64,000 nt of DNA from assembly GCA_036186865.1 (NCBI GenBank), contig AP025062.1, forward strand, positions 33,552,631 through 33,616,630, written 5' to 3'. The notes below the pieces were generated by a model. The model did not search any database and had not been told where the DNA came from. It saw only the letters and a list, made by a program, of their open reading frames with translations. This document shows, piece after piece, positions 48,039 to 60,411 of the stretch; position 1 is the first letter of the stretch; every line of letters starts with the position of its first letter. A program made the position numbers and the translations under genes. The stretch comes from Eustoma russellianum. Lineage: Eukaryota > Streptophyta > Magnoliopsida > Gentianales > Gentianaceae.

Positions 48039-48882
48039 TGTAGCGCCCCGTACTCGGCTACCCCTCGTACGGTGCACCCGCCGTACCTTCCCTTTCGGAA
48101 AAGTACAAAGCGTCGATACTTAACTCGCAAAACCCATGGATAAACATGGATTACAAAGTCACGATCTTAACAGGTAGATAAAAATACGGCAGAATTTGAA
48201 CCTTAATCCGAAAGCGTCAAATCGTGAATACATAGCAAAATTATACAAACTGAACAGGTAGCAAACTACTCCGCGAAATTATACAAACATTATCCGAAGA
48301 GAATCCGAAATAGCTAAGTCCCAAAATGTCCCAAAGGCTCATCAAAAGCTTCCATCATCATTCCCTTAACGGCAATTTCAATAACCTACGGGTATGGCAT
48401 CCTTGGCTCATCATCAATCCACTCGACTTCATTACCTGGCTCTGGGGGAAAAATAAATGGGTGAGCGACAGAGTCGCCAGCAAGTATACAATAACACCGT
48501 ACAATAAAGAGAAAATGGCATACAAGAATCAAACCCCAATTCCTTAAGTTAGAACATACCTGCTATTACCTTTCCGAAGCATCGTACTTAAAGTCATATC
48601 AATACTTAGCTAAGATCTAAGTGTCATCACTTAGTTAGATTCTACATGCCATAGCCAAACCTTACTTCTATGAAAAGGTATCATGCGTAATGCGTATGAA
48701 AATGTGAATGCGATGCAAATGCAACTGGAAACATTCTTTCTTTCATTTAGACATGCTCATAAAGATACTTGAACCTTCTTTCTTTCTTTTAAATCATGCT
48801 CGTCATAAAACAAGAGAGTGTGTCAGCCTATTATACCGGGCATGACTCGGTTCTTATAACATGATCACCTTCAGGTCTATTA

Positions 48883-48887
48883 TACCG
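48883..48887. repeat. Target-site duplication of copia-3 (TACCG)
   Basis: The second copy is at 60412-60416. The uninterrupted site is visible in the other gypsy-B LTR near 40180. Confidence 0.95.
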
Positions 48888-51800
48888 TGTAGGATCTGCA
48901 AGGCACCACTAGAGGGGGGGGGTTGAATAGGTGGTGCGGAAAATATGGTTTTTTAAAATTTCTTTAAACCTAACCAATTCAAGTTCTGAAAACAGATTCT
49001 GTTTTCAAGACCAGTTTTAAAACGTTTTAAAAACTAGGTTAGAGGTCTCCAAAAATTATGAAATTTTGAGAGAACTTAGCCTCAGATGTTGTGAGGGTCC
49101 CCTAAAAATTTCAAATCAAAATTCAACCTTTAACCCCTTCAAAAACCGTTGGTACTCAGATTGTGCAAATCTGCCAGAACCGGTAGATGGTTTTGAAAAA
49201 TTAATTCCTATTTGTTTGAATGTCCAAATGATCTGAAAATTTGACCAATAACTCTTCACACACTTTATTTAAATGGGTTGAAACAGTTTTTGAAAATTCT
49301 TTTGGGAAGTAGGTCAAATACACCCAAAGTCTCAACCTTTGCAAGTCTGAAAATCAGACTGCACTAGTCTCAGAACTTTTGATGTTTGAATGACTTATAC
49401 TTGTCCACAAGGGTTGAAACTTGTGCCAAATTAACCCTAGAACGTTTATGTATGTTTCTGGAAATTTTTATAATTTTTAGAAAACGTTTACTATTTTTGC
49501 GAACGTCAACAATATAAGTAAACAGCGCAGAAACTGAAACGTAAATGCAGAAAGTAAATTGCACCAAGAATTTTATACTGGTTCGGTTATAAACAACCTA
49601 CTCCAGTCTTCAAGGAACACCTTCCTTAGTTCACACTAATTTCACACACGCAGTACACCTTACCGCAGGGTTGATAGAGTTACACCTTAACTCCAACCCT
49701 TTACAAACCTTGTATTGTGAGTACAATTTGCACGAACACCACCACCTCGCTAGAATGAAGATTGATCACACCTTGATCAATCTTTTACAAAGATGTATGA
49801 ATGGTGGTTTCTATGAAGCCTATTCAAGAATGAAAGAAATAAAGTACAATAGGCTTTTTACAAGAGAAGAAAGAAAGAAAGTGTAGGAGAAGAAGGCTTT
49901 TGCACTTTGATCACTTTTGAATGTAATTCTTGGTCTTGTTTTTGTTTGTTCTTCTCTTCTCCTTATAGAATGTCCAGGCCGTCCCCCTAGGGTAGTCTCC
50001 CCATCTTGAAAATTTCCTTTTAAGTGCTTGAGAGGGTGTGAGACATCATGGTGACAAAGTTTTGCTTGCTTGGCATCATTCCATTGGACCATCATTTAGT
50101 CATTGCTTACTTGTCATCTTTTGATTGGCTCAATGTTGTCATCATTTTGATGACATGGATATTCTGAAAAAAAACACTAAATATATGTCAAATAATCAAT
50201 TATTAAATCATGCCATAATAGTCACAATTTGTCATAAAGTGTGAGACACAAAAATCCTTCCTTCCTTCTCAAAAAAATCGGCCACATCAAGGTGTTTCAA
50301 TGCTGAAATTTTCAGCATTAACCACATGAAATAAATCTGGATTTCTTCCATTTTTCTTTGAATTTCTTCCATAAAAATTCATCCATTATTTAAGGTAAGT
50401 CTTGCTACATGATGGAGAATGAATTTGGACACAATAAGGGTGTCATATTCGGCCACAACCTTTTCACACATGCTGAAAAATTTCAGCATGTGTGATATGA
50501 AGAATATCACACTTAATACAATTCAAATCATTTCCATAACTCCTTTGATTTATTCCTTAATGAAAAAATTGACAATTTATCTTCCTTAACAATGAAGAAA
50601 ACGGCCACAAGGTGTGTGACATGCTGAAATTTTCAGCATGTGACATAAGAGAGGTGTATGTTGAAAACTTACCTTTTGTAGCTTCTCTCTTTGATTCATC
50701 AACATTGTATGATTGATTCTTGACCAATCAACATGCCAACAAGGCTCCACATGTGCTCCATCTCAGCTGGAATGACGTTTTGAAAGTGTATATACATGTG
50801 CTGAAATTTATTTTGCTAACTTTGAAAAATAGTGCACATTTAATAATACACACATGTAATATTCCAATCAGCCCTTAATTTAATTTTCTAGAACACTTTA
50901 AGATGTATATTATATGTAAAAAGTGTCTAGATACATGCCACATCATGTTCAAGAAAAACGTTCCATGTCAAGTGCGTAGAAAACCGAATTTTCGATATTT
51001 ATCGATTACCCGATTTTTCTCTAATTTCAATTCCAACTTTTGCACATGCTATATATATTATGTTATACATAATATATATAATATATACTTTAATTTTCAG
51101 CACTTGGCTGATTTAAAGTGGTACCATAAACATGTGACAAAAATAAAATTGGAATCTTCACATTTTGGCCTAAATGTGGGATGATTTGTGTGTGCCAACA
51201 TGGAAAGTATTTTTGTCTCAATATACAGTGTATGGCACGAAATTTTTAATAAATTTTGATGTATATGGGCTGGCCATTTATTTATGGCAAGTACGTGACA
51301 CGTTGGCGAAGTTTCGGTATCGCCCGATACGACAAATTTCGGTTTAGAACCTTTTATCGTGTCGTATTTAATTTGTCATCACCATATCTTATATCATATG
51401 ATATAAGATCTGAATATACTCATAAATATGAGTTAAGTATAATGGTGTGACGTAATCATACGTTCGTAAGATATATAACGTGTCGATAGTACGTTGGAAT
51501 AAATGTGTATGTGCCTTTTTAAAAAATCTGAAAATACATATATATTATGTATATATGGCGTGTGAAATTGATGTGGGGAGGAGGAGAGAACTTTCCTTCC
51601 ATAGCCATGTTGCCTTCATGTCTTTTCCAAATGCATCTTCCTTTAATGAACTACTTAGTTTATTAAACTAAGTACTTCACTTAATGAACTACTTTAGTTC
51701 ATTAATTGTGGCACCTGAAAATAGTATAAACTCAACAAATGTTCGCCATATGATGTAAGCTTAAAGCTTCATGGCTCGTTAGTTCGGCAACATAATATAT

Positions 51801-51931
51801 AAGCTAAATAAGGCAAGTTATCATGCATACATGTACACTTGTGTTTATATATATATATCCAACGTTTATATATATATATTTATATTCAAATTTCTTTATT
51901 TTGAAATCACTCAAACCCTCATATTTCTACA
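48888..51931 (-). repeat. Copia-3 3' LTR (3044 bp)
   Basis: Same family as copia-1 and the solo LTR. Includes the palindrome series at about 50300-50645, the perfect palindrome CTTATATCATATGATATAAG near 51388-51407 and a TA-dinucleotide run near 51845. Short open frames inside recur in the other LTR copy but look non-coding. Confidence 0.95.
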
Positions 51932-52235
51932 ATCTCCCCCTTTTGATGATTTTCAAAATAACTAGTGTACATGATTTAAGTGTTATCTCCCCCTTGAATT
52001 ATGCACAGATTTGAAATTTGAATTTCGAATTTCAAATCCGGCTCCCCCTTGATTCATGCAATTAGAATCAATCAGTGATCTCTCTCCCCTTAAATCTCTC
52101 TCTCCCCCCAATCAGTGATCTCTCTCCCCTTAAATCTCTCTCTCCCCCTTAAATCATGCTTCTCTCTCCCCCTTTATTTTGGAAAGTTAATCAAAAGATT
52201 CCTGTCAAAAAGGAAAGTACATCAATGATATCGCA
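51932..52235 (-). promoter_or_regulatory. Copia-3 polypurine leader
   Basis: Sense tracts AAAAGGGGGAGAT (next to the LTR, 51932-51944), CAAGGGGGAG, AAGGGGAGAGAG and AAAGGGGGAGAGAG repeat six or more times. One segment (about 52070-52110 and 52107-52145) is duplicated in tandem. Confidence 0.87.
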
Positions 52236-55200
52236 TTAAATCATATCAACAGGAAGCATGCCTAATTTAGAACGGAGAGATTCAAATGTGGCTTGATTTA
52301 AGGCCTTTGTAAATATATCTGCTACTTGCGATTCTGTGCGTACGTGATCTATGACAATATTACCATTGTTAACGTGATCACGAAGAAAATGATAGCGAAC
52401 TTCTATATGCTTAGCCTTAGAGTGTAATACGGGGTTCTTAGACAAATTTATTGCACTCATACTATCACAATATATAGGGATTTTATCTACGATAATTCCA
52501 AAGTCCGAAAGTTGTTGTTTTATCCACAACAACTGTGTGCAGCAAAGGCTAAGAGCCATATACTCAGCCTCAGTAGTGGACAAAACAACACTTGCTTGCT
52601 TTTTGGAAAACCACGAAATGAGGGAATTTCCTATAAATTGGCAAGTTCCGCTCGTGCTTTTTCTATCTATTTTGCAGCCACCATAATCTGCATCAGTATA
52701 AGCATGTAAGTCGAATGTAGAATCCTTATCGTACCAAATACCTAAGGTGGGCGTGTGCTTAATATAGCGAAATATTCTTTTCACCGCATTTAAGTGTGAC
52801 ACCTTAGGTTGACTTTGAAAACGAGCACACATGCATACGCTAAACATGATGTCAGGCCTACTAGCAGTTAAATATAGTAAAGAACCTATCATAGATCTAT
52901 ATAATCCATTATCAACATCTTTACCATGTTCATCTTTGTCTAATTTAGTAGTGACACTCATAGGCGTGGGTGATGGTTTCAAATTTTCAAAATTGAATTT
53001 CTTGATCATGTCGTTTACGTACTTAGCTTGGCTTATATGAATTCCTTTACTCGTTTGCTTAATCTGCAAGCCAAGAAAATAATTTAGTTCACCAACCATA
53101 GACATTTCAAATTCAGCTTTCATACAATTTTCAAAATCCTTAACAAGTCTATGTGAGGTAGAGCCAAAAATAATGTCATCTACGTAAATTTGAATAATAA
53201 GTAAATCTGATTTTTCTTGTTTCAAAAATAGTGTACTATCTATAGTACCACGTTTAAAATTATTTTCTAAAAGAAAAGTAGCAAAACGATCATACCATGC
53301 TCTAGGCGCTTGCTTTAGTCCATATCGTGCCTTCTTTAGTTTGTACACGTGATCAGGATGTTTCAAATCTTCAAAACCGGGTGGTTGCTTCACGTATACT
53401 TCTTCTTGTATAAACCCATTTAGAAAAGCACTTTTGACGTCCATTTGATACAATTTAAAATCTTTCATGCAAGCAATAGCAAGTAAGAGTCGTATGGCTT
53501 CTAAACGTGCTACGGGTGTAAATGTTTCATCGTAGTCTATTCCTTCTTCTTGATTATATCCTTGAGCTACGAGTCTTGCTTTATTTCTAACGACCTTTCC
53601 TTCTTCATTCATTTTGTTCCTAAATACCCACTTTGTGCCTATTATTGTCTTATCTTGTGGTCGTGGCACTAAATCCCATACATCATTTCTAATGAATTGA
53701 TTAAGTTCGTCATGCATAGCATCAATCCAAGATGAATCACTCAAAGCATCATGCACATTTTTAGGCTCAATTTCAGAAATCATAGCATGAAATTCATTTA
53801 TTTCATCCGAAGTGATTCTTCTACGTGGTCGCACACCGTGAGTGATATCGCCTATGATGAGATCATGTGGGTGATCTCTATGCCATCTTGGTTGATTATT
53901 TTCTAAGTTATCATGCATTTCTATATGATCATGCAATTCTAGTGTTTCATTCATCTCATGTATATCAAAAGAATCATTTTCTTCATCCAAAACGGGTTTC
54001 AATTCAAAATCATCATCATATTCCTTTTCTTTATCAATCTCTCCAAATTCATTGAATTTAACATGAATAGATTCTATGATTTGTCTAGTGAGAGGATCAT
54101 AACATCTATATGCTTTTGAATTTATGGAATACCCAATAAAAATGCACTCAATCGATTTGGATTCAAATTTATCTAAGTTATCTTTTGTATTCAATACAAA
54201 GCATTTGCATCCAAACACACGAAAATAATCTATCTTAGGCATGCGATCATTCAAAATTTCGTAAGGCGTCTTGTTTATTTTCTTTCTTATAGATAGGCGA
54301 TTTACAATATAGCATGCACAATTTACGGCTTCCACGCACAGAAATCTAGGCAATTTATTTTCGCAAAGCATGGTTCTAGCGATTTCTTGTAGTGTGCGAT
54401 TCTTTCTTTCTACTACTCCATTTAATTGTGGAGTTCTAGGTGGCGAAAACTCATGTTTAATTCCTTTTTCTTCACAGAATGAAATCATCTCTTTATTTTT
54501 AAACTCACCGCCTCTATCGCTTCTTATTCTTTTCACATTTACGCCGTATTGATTTTCAAGTTGTTTAATTAATTTAGCGATTTCTACGGCGCTATCATCC
54601 TTATGTGCAAGAAATAAAGTCCAAGTATAACGAGAAAAGTCATCAACAATTACACATGCATAGTGACACCCACCAAGGCTTGTAGTACGACTAGGACCAA
54701 ACAAATCGATATGCAATAGTTCTAGTATTCTAGTCGTGCTTATCTCATTTTTAGGCTTAAGTGACTCACGTGTTTGTTTGCCTTTTATGCAAGATTCACA
54801 CAACTGAAAGTTGTCTAAATCAAGCTTAGGCAATCCCCGTACTAGGCTCTTTCGTTGCAATTTTTCTAGTGTAGAAATACCTATGTGTCCTAGACGTCTA
54901 TGCCACAAATTCACATTGGGTTCATTTGACATAAAGCATTTAACTTTGGCATCTACTACATCATCCATAGATAGTGTGAATATATTTCCTTCACGTTTTC
55001 CTTTTAAAACAGTTTCTCCATTTTTATTTATTATATTACAGTAAGGGTGAGTAAAACACACATTGAACCCATTGTCAACAAATTGGGAAATACTAAGAAG
55101 ATTGTAAGATAAGTTGCTTACCAAAAACACGTTGGAGATTTGAAGTGTATCCGGATTTCCAATCGTACCTTTACCAATGATCTTGCCTTCATTGTTGTCT

Positions 55201-55388
55201 CCAAAGGTCACGGATCCGCCTTTTGTGACCTTCTTCAATTTGGAGAATAGGCTCAGGTCACCTGTCATGTGCCTCGAGCAACCACTGTCAAGGAACCACT
55301 TTATTGATGTGTCTTTTGATGAGTGGTCTCCCTGCAATGTAAAAAGGTGATTTAGGTACCCTTTTAATTTTGCGTCCTTTCGAGTTAG
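52236..55388 (-). CDS. pol: Copia-3 Pol polyprotein (protease, integrase, reverse transcriptase, RNase H)
   Basis: About 1034-1050 residues, ending at TGA/TAA by 52236. There is no in-frame ATG at the conserved start: the frame opens at 55388 after a TAA, so it must be joined to Gag. Protease WFLDSGCSRHMTGD is near residues 14-27 counted from 55337. GAG-pre-integrase (LWHRRLGHIG) with its CxxC follows. Integrase core: IRSDRGGEFKN and PPRTPQLNGVVERKN. Reverse transcriptase has MDVKSAFLNGF and an intact YVDD. RNase H has DADYGGC and STTEAEYMALS. All catalytic motifs are present and there is no stop. It would copy the RNA and integrate the DNA in the nucleus. Confidence 0.92.
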   Translation of the reverse strand, partial: LTRKDAKLKGYLNHLFTLQGDHSSKDTSIKWFLDSGCSRHMTGDLSLFSKLKKVTKGGSVTFGDNNEGKIIGKGTIGNPDTLQISNVFLVSNLSYNLLSISQFVDNGFNVCFTHPYCNIINKNGETVLKGKREGNIFTLSMDDVVDAKVKCFMSNEPNVNLWHRRLGHIGISTLEKLQRKSLVRGLPKLDLDNFQLCESCIKGKQTRESLKPKNEISTTRILELLHIDLFGPSRTTSLGGCHYACVIVDDFSRYTWTLFLAHKDDSAVEIAKLIKQLENQYGVNVKRIRSDRGGEFKNKEMISFCEEKGIKHEFSPPRTPQLNGVVERKNRTLQEIARTMLCENKLPRFLCVEAVNCACYIVNRLSIRKKINKTPYEILNDRMPKIDYFRVFGCKCFVLNTKDNLDKFESKSIECIFIGYSINSKAYRCYDPLTRQIIESIHVKFNEFGEIDKEKEYDDDFELKPVLDEENDSFDIHEMNETLELHDHIEMHDNLENNQPRWHRDHPHDLIIGDITHGVRPRRRITSDEINEFHAMISEIEPKNVHDALSDSSWIDAMHDELNQFIRNDVWDLVPRPQDKTIIGTKWVFRNKMNEEGKVVRNKARLVAQGYNQEEGIDYDETFTPVARLEAIRLLLAIACMKDFKLYQMDVKSAFLNGFIQEEVYVKQPPGFEDLKHPDHVYKLKKARYGLKQAPRAWYDRFATFLLENNFKRGTIDSTLFLKQEKSDLLIIQIYVDDIIFGSTSHRLVKDFENCMKAEFEMSMVGELNYFLGLQIKQTSKGIHISQAKYVNDMIKKFNFENLKPSPTPMSVTTKLDKDEHGKDVDNGLYRSMIGSLLYLTASRPDIMFSVCMCARFQSQPKVSHLNAVKRIFRYIKHTPTLGIWYDKDSTFDLHAYTDADYGGCKIDRKSTSGTCQFIGNSLISWFSKKQASVVLSTTEAEYMALSLCCTQLLWIKQQLSDFGIIVDKIPIYCDSMSAINLSKNPVLHSKAKHIEVRYHFLRDHVNNGNIVIDHVRTESQVADIFTKALNQATFESLRSKLGMLPVDMI

Positions 55389-55422
55389 TTAATCACCTTT
55401 TAGTAAAGGTACCTTTCGGTAC
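55332..55422 (-). other. Candidate intron joining copia-3 gag to pol (91 bp)
   Basis: Sense donor TGG|GTACCG in the gag frame (phase 0), acceptor ACATTGCAG|GGAG in the pol frame (phase 0). Removing it links the frames and skips the gag stop (55395-55393) and the pol-frame TAA (55391-55389). The donor is not strong and only one complete copy is in the window, so the call is tentative. Confidence 0.5.
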
Positions 55423-57308
55423 CCATACTTGGGTGATCCTTCTCGGTCTATCAAATGGCAAGAAAGTAGATGAAGGTGCGATATAGTATACATGTGGTGC
55501 ATGTACTTTGGGTCTTTGCCCAAGGACTCCCCTGTACTCATTGTATGAAGGACGTTTGTGATATGTCCTTGTGTGTGTGTGCGTAGTACGTGGATGATAT
55601 GTATTTCGTGTATGCATTGATCTCTTCTTCTCATATCTATATGGTACAACGTTATATTTCACATGATATGAGGGAGTGGGGCGTGTGGAAGGGGGTGCTT
55701 TTTGCGTCATCTTAGACGCCACTTGATGCTTAGGGGTGTCTACTTTCTTAGACACAACAAACTTGGTTGGTTTGGTTGATACTTCGTTAGTATCAACGTA
55801 TCCCAATCCAGTTTTGTCACTGTCATGCTTTTGTGATAATATGATGCGATGCAACATGTTTGATCCTGTATCGAATTGTTTCATCATTTTCTCTAAGTCT
55901 GTATTCCTTGATTTCAAATTTGAAATCTCGGATTTCATTTCATTATTTTGAGAAGCCAATGATGAGATCTCGGTTTTTAATGCAGTGATGACACATGAAG
56001 ACTCTTTCTTTGAATCGCTTAATTGAGCGACAAGATTCTCGTTAGAAGATTCTAACAGTTTCTTGTCTTCAATTAAACGTTTCTTTCTTTTGTGAGAGTC
56101 TTAGTAAATTTGTGTAATTCAAGATACTGACTAAAAAGATCATCATAAGAAGGTTCAGAGTCAGAGTCAGAGTCGGATGATACCTCATTAGACGCCTTTG
56201 AAGCGAAGCAAACTTGAGCGGTCTCCTCTTCGGTCTCAGTTTCAGAGTCTGATGAGTCACTCCATGTGGAGGCCTTTAGTGCACGTTTCCTTTGTTTAGG
56301 ATCTGAGACGGGTCTATTTTTGTTCCGTTCCTTGTCAGAGTACTTATTAGTTTGCTTTTCTTTGTTTGGGCAGTCATATGATAAGTGTCCGAGTTTGCCG
56401 CATTCATAACATTTAATGTCCTTATCATTTGACTTGTTTTTATTTCTCTTAGATGTAGTGCCCTTGTTTTTATTTCTAAATGATTTTCTCATGAATCTTC
56501 TTAGTCCTTTTGCCAATAGAATTAAGTCATCATTATCCGATTCGGAATCACTATCATCTACGTGATCGGAGGGAGGGGAGACGTATTCATTTGATTTAAA
56601 AGCAATTGTCTTACCTTGTTTGGTTGATTCCGATTTCCGAATAATAAGTTTGTTTTCATAAACTTTGAGTGAACCAATGAGTTCTTCCATTTTTATTGAT
56701 TTAGTCTCCTTGCTTTCTTCTATAGCAGTCACTTTAGGATCCCATTCCGAAGGAAGGCTCCGTAGGACTTTCTGTACCTTTTCTTGCGTTGTAAAAGCCT
56801 TACCAAGAGACTCAAGAGAATTATAGATGTTAGTCAAACGAAGATCCATATCTACAATTGACTCATTAGGCAACAACTTAAAAGACTCAAGAGTAGACAT
56901 GAGCATATTAATTTTAGACTCTTTTACTTGACTTGTGCCTTCGTGTTTCATTTCTAAGATTCTCCACATTTCTTGTGCACTCGAACAATTGGACACATAA
57001 CTAGACTCACTCTTACTTAAACCATTTAAGAGTAATTGCATGGCCTTAGCATTCATACTCAGTTTTTTTTTGTCTTCACTAGTATAGTCTTGTCTCGTTT
57101 TAATTACTTCTAGTGTGACTCCATCTACAATGGACAATTTAGATGGGACATATGGACCATCTTCAATTATTGACCAAAGGTCTATGTCTATAGCCATAAG
57201 AAAAAGTTTCATCCTAAGTTTCCATTGAATAAAAGACTCACCGTCAAAGAGTGGAGGCCTTTGGCTCGACATACCTTCTTGTTCGGTTTTGAGATTTGTG
57301 GATGCCAT
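55393..57308 (-). pseudogene. gag: Copia-3 gag with one frameshift
   Basis: The ATG at 57308 lies just after the primer site. The first frame encodes 411 residues with the UBN2 domain and the knuckle CYECGKLGHLSYDC, then stops at 56073. Compared with copia-1 gag, one A is missing from an A/G run at about 56080-56093. The second frame continues to TGA at 55395-55393 with the coiled-coil and basic tail. It may still yield a truncated Gag with capsid and knuckle. The rest of the sequence is close to copia-1 gag, so the lesion is probably recent, or a sequencing error in a homopolymer-like run. Confidence 0.88.
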
Positions 57309-57348
57309 CTCACTGAATCGTTGGATTCCTTGTCGTGAGTATTCCTGC

Positions 57349-57360
57349 GCTCTGATACCA
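57349..57360 (-). promoter_or_regulatory. Primer-binding site, copia-3 (initiator tRNA-Met)
   Basis: Sense TGGTATCAGAGC, two bases inside the 5' LTR end. Confidence 0.95.
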
Positions 57361-57362
57361 CT

Positions 57363-60300
57363 TGTAGGATCTGCAAGGCACCACTAGAAGGGGGGGGGGT
57401 TGAATAGGTGGTGCGGAAAATATGGTTTTTTAAAATTTCTTTAAACCTAACCACTTCCAGTTCTGAAAACAGATTCTGTTTTCAGGACCAGTTTTAAAAC
57501 GTTTTAAAAACTAGGTTAGAGGTCTCCAAAAATTATGAAATTTTGAGAGAACTTAGCCTCAGATGTTGTGAGGGTCCCCTAAAAATTTCAAATCAAAATT
57601 CAACCTTTAACCCCTTCAAAAACCGTTGGCACTCAGATTGTGCAAATCTGCCAGAACCGGTAGATGGTTTTGAAAAATTAATTCCTATTTGTGTGAATGT
57701 CCAAATGATCTGAAAATTTGACCAATAACTTTTCACACACTGTATTTAAATGGGTTGAAACAGTTTTTGAAAATTATTTTGGGAAGTAGGTCAAATACAC
57801 CCAAAGTCTCAACCTTTGCAAGTCTGAAAATCAGACTGCACTAGTCTCAGAACTTTTGATGTTTGAATGACTTATACTTGTCCAAAAGGGTTGAAACTTG
57901 TGCCAAATTAACCCTAGAACGTTTATGTATGTTTATGGAAATTTTTATAATTTTTAGAAAACGTTTACTATTTTTGCGAACGTCAACAATATAAGTAAAC
58001 AGCGCAGAAACTGAAACGTAAATGCAGAAAGTAAATTGCACCAAGAATTTTATACTGGTTCGGTTATAAACAACCTACTCCAGTCTTCAAGGAACACCTT
58101 CCTTGGTTCACACTAATTTCACACACGCAGTACACCTTACCACAGGGTTGATAGAGTTACACCTTAACTCCAACCCTTTACAAACCTTGTATTGTGAGTA
58201 CAATTTGCACGAACACCACCACCTCGCTAGAATGAAGATTGATCACACCTTGATCAATCTTTTACAAAGATGTATGAATGGTGGTTTCTATGAAGCCTAT
58301 TCAAGAATGAAAGAAATAAAGTACAATAGGCTTTTTACAAGAGAAGAAAGAAAGAAAGTGTAGGAGAAGAAGGCTTTTGCACTTTGATCACTTTTGAATG
58401 TAATTCTTGGTCTTGTTTTTGTTTGTTCTTCTCTTCTCCTTATAGAATGTCCAGGCCGTCCCCCTAGGGTAGTCTCCCCATCTTGAAAATTTCCTTTTAA
58501 GTGCTTGAGAGGGTGTGAGACATCATGGTGACAAAGTTTTGCTTGCTTGGCATCATTCCATTGGACCATCATTTAGTCATTGCTTACTTGTCATCTTTTG
58601 ATTGGCTCAATGTTGTCATCATTTTGATGACATGGATATTCTGAAAAAAACACTAAATATATGCCAAATAATCAATTATTAAATCATGCCATAATAGTCA
58701 CAATTTGTCATAAAGTGTGAGACACAAAAATCCTTCCTTCCTTCTCAAAAAAATCGGCCACATCAAGGTGTTTCAATGCTGAAATTTTCAGCATTAACCA
58801 CATGAAATAAATCTGGATTTCTTCCATTTTTCTTTGAATTTCTTCCATAAAAATTCATCCATTATTTAAGGTAAGTCTTGCTACATGATGGAGAATGAAT
58901 TTGGACACAATAAGGGTGTCATATTCGGCCACAACCTTTTCACACATGCTGAAAAATTTCAGCATGTGTGATATGAAGAATATCACACTTAATACAATTC
59001 AAATCATTTCCATAACTCCTTTGATTTATTCCTTAATGAAAAAATTGACAATTTATCTTCCTTAACAATGAAGAAAACGGCCACAAGGTGTGTGACATGC
59101 TGAAATTTTCAGCCTGTGACATAAGAGAGGTGTATGTTGAAAACTTACCTTTTGTAGCTTCTCTCTTTGATTCATCAACATTGTATGATTGATTCTTGAC
59201 CAATCAACATGCCAACAAGGCTCCACATGTGCTCCATCTCAGCTGGAATGACGTTTTGAAAGTGTATATACATGTGTTGAAATTTATTTTGCTAACTTTG
59301 AAAAATAGTGCACATTTAATAATACACACATGTAATATTCCAATCAGCCCTTAATTTAATTTTCTAGAACACTTTAAGATGTATATTATATGTAAAAAGT
59401 GTCTAGATACGTGCCACATCATGTTCAAGAAAAACGTTCCATGTCAAGTGCGTAGAAAACCGAATTTTCGATATTTATCGATTACCCGATTTTTCTCTAA
59501 TTTCAATTCCAACTTTTGCACATGCTATATATATTATGTTATACATAATATATATAATATATACTTTAATTTTCAGCACTTGGCTGATTTAAAGTGGTAC
59601 CATAAACATGTGACAAAAATAAAATTGGAATCTTCACATTTTGGCCTAAATGTGGGATGATTTGTGTGTGCCAACATGGAAAGTATTTTTGTCTCAATAT
59701 ACAGTGTATGGCACGAAATTTTTAATAAATTTTGATGTATATGGGCTGGCCATTTATTTATGGCAAGTACGTGACACGTTGGCGAAGTTTCGGTATCGCC
59801 CGATACGACAAATTTCGGTTTAGAACCTTTTATCGTGTCGTATTTAATTTGTCATCACCATATCTTATATCATATGATATAAGATCTGAATATACTCATA
59901 AATATGAGTTAAGTATAATGGTGTGACGTAATCATACGTTCGTAAGATATATAACGTGTCGATAGTACGTTGGAATAAATGTGTATGTGCCTTTTTAAAA
60001 AATCTGAAAATACATATATATTATGTATATATGGCGTGTGAAATTGATGTGGGGAGGAGGAGAGAACTTTCCTTCCATAGCCATGTTGCCTTCATGTCTT
60101 TTCCAAATGCATCTTCCTTTAATGAACTACTTAGTTTATTAAACTAAGTACTTCACTTAATGAACTACTTTAGTTCATTAATTGTGGCACCTGAAAATAG
60201 TATAAACTCAACAAATGTTTGCCATATGATGTAAGCTTAAAGCTTCATGGCTCGTTAGTTCGGCAACATAATATATAAGCTAAATAAGGCAAGTTATCAT

Positions 60301-60411
60301 GCATACATGTACACTTGTGTATATATATATATATATATCCAACGTTTATATATATATATTTATATTCAAATTTCTTTATTTTGAAATCACTCAAACCCTC
60401 ATATTTCTACA
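57363..60411 (-). repeat. Copia-3 5' LTR (3049 bp)
   Basis: Near-identical to 48888-51931. Differences include a longer G run near 57390 and a longer TA run near 60319. Confidence 0.95.

Larger units (their letters stand above)
48888..60411 (-). mobile_element. Copia-3: complete Sirevirus-like element (11,524 bp)
   Basis: Structure: 5' LTR (right, 57363-60411), primer site, gag, pol, multiple polypurine leader, 3' LTR (left, 48888-51931), with a perfect target duplication. By eye the LTRs differ by about 17 substitutions and a few repeat-length indels in about 3045 bp (near 0.6%), so insertion is recent. Pol is open throughout; gag has one single-base frameshift. No envelope-like frame lies between pol and the 3' LTR, unlike some Sireviruses. 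Confidence 0.95.

Noticed and set aside
50903..51671. Several short open frames repeated at 59379-60147 and 2999-3525
   Set aside because: They lie in copia LTR copies, are duplicated because the LTR is, and match no domain. They change frame or break in the solo LTR.
51845..51890. TA-rich microsatellites, also at 36558 and 60319
   Set aside because: Real simple repeats, but their length differences between LTRs are ordinary slippage with no sign of function.
51932..52235. Envelope-like frame of Sireviruses between pol and the 3' LTR
   Set aside because: The interval is about 300 bp of purine tracts with no long frame in either orientation.
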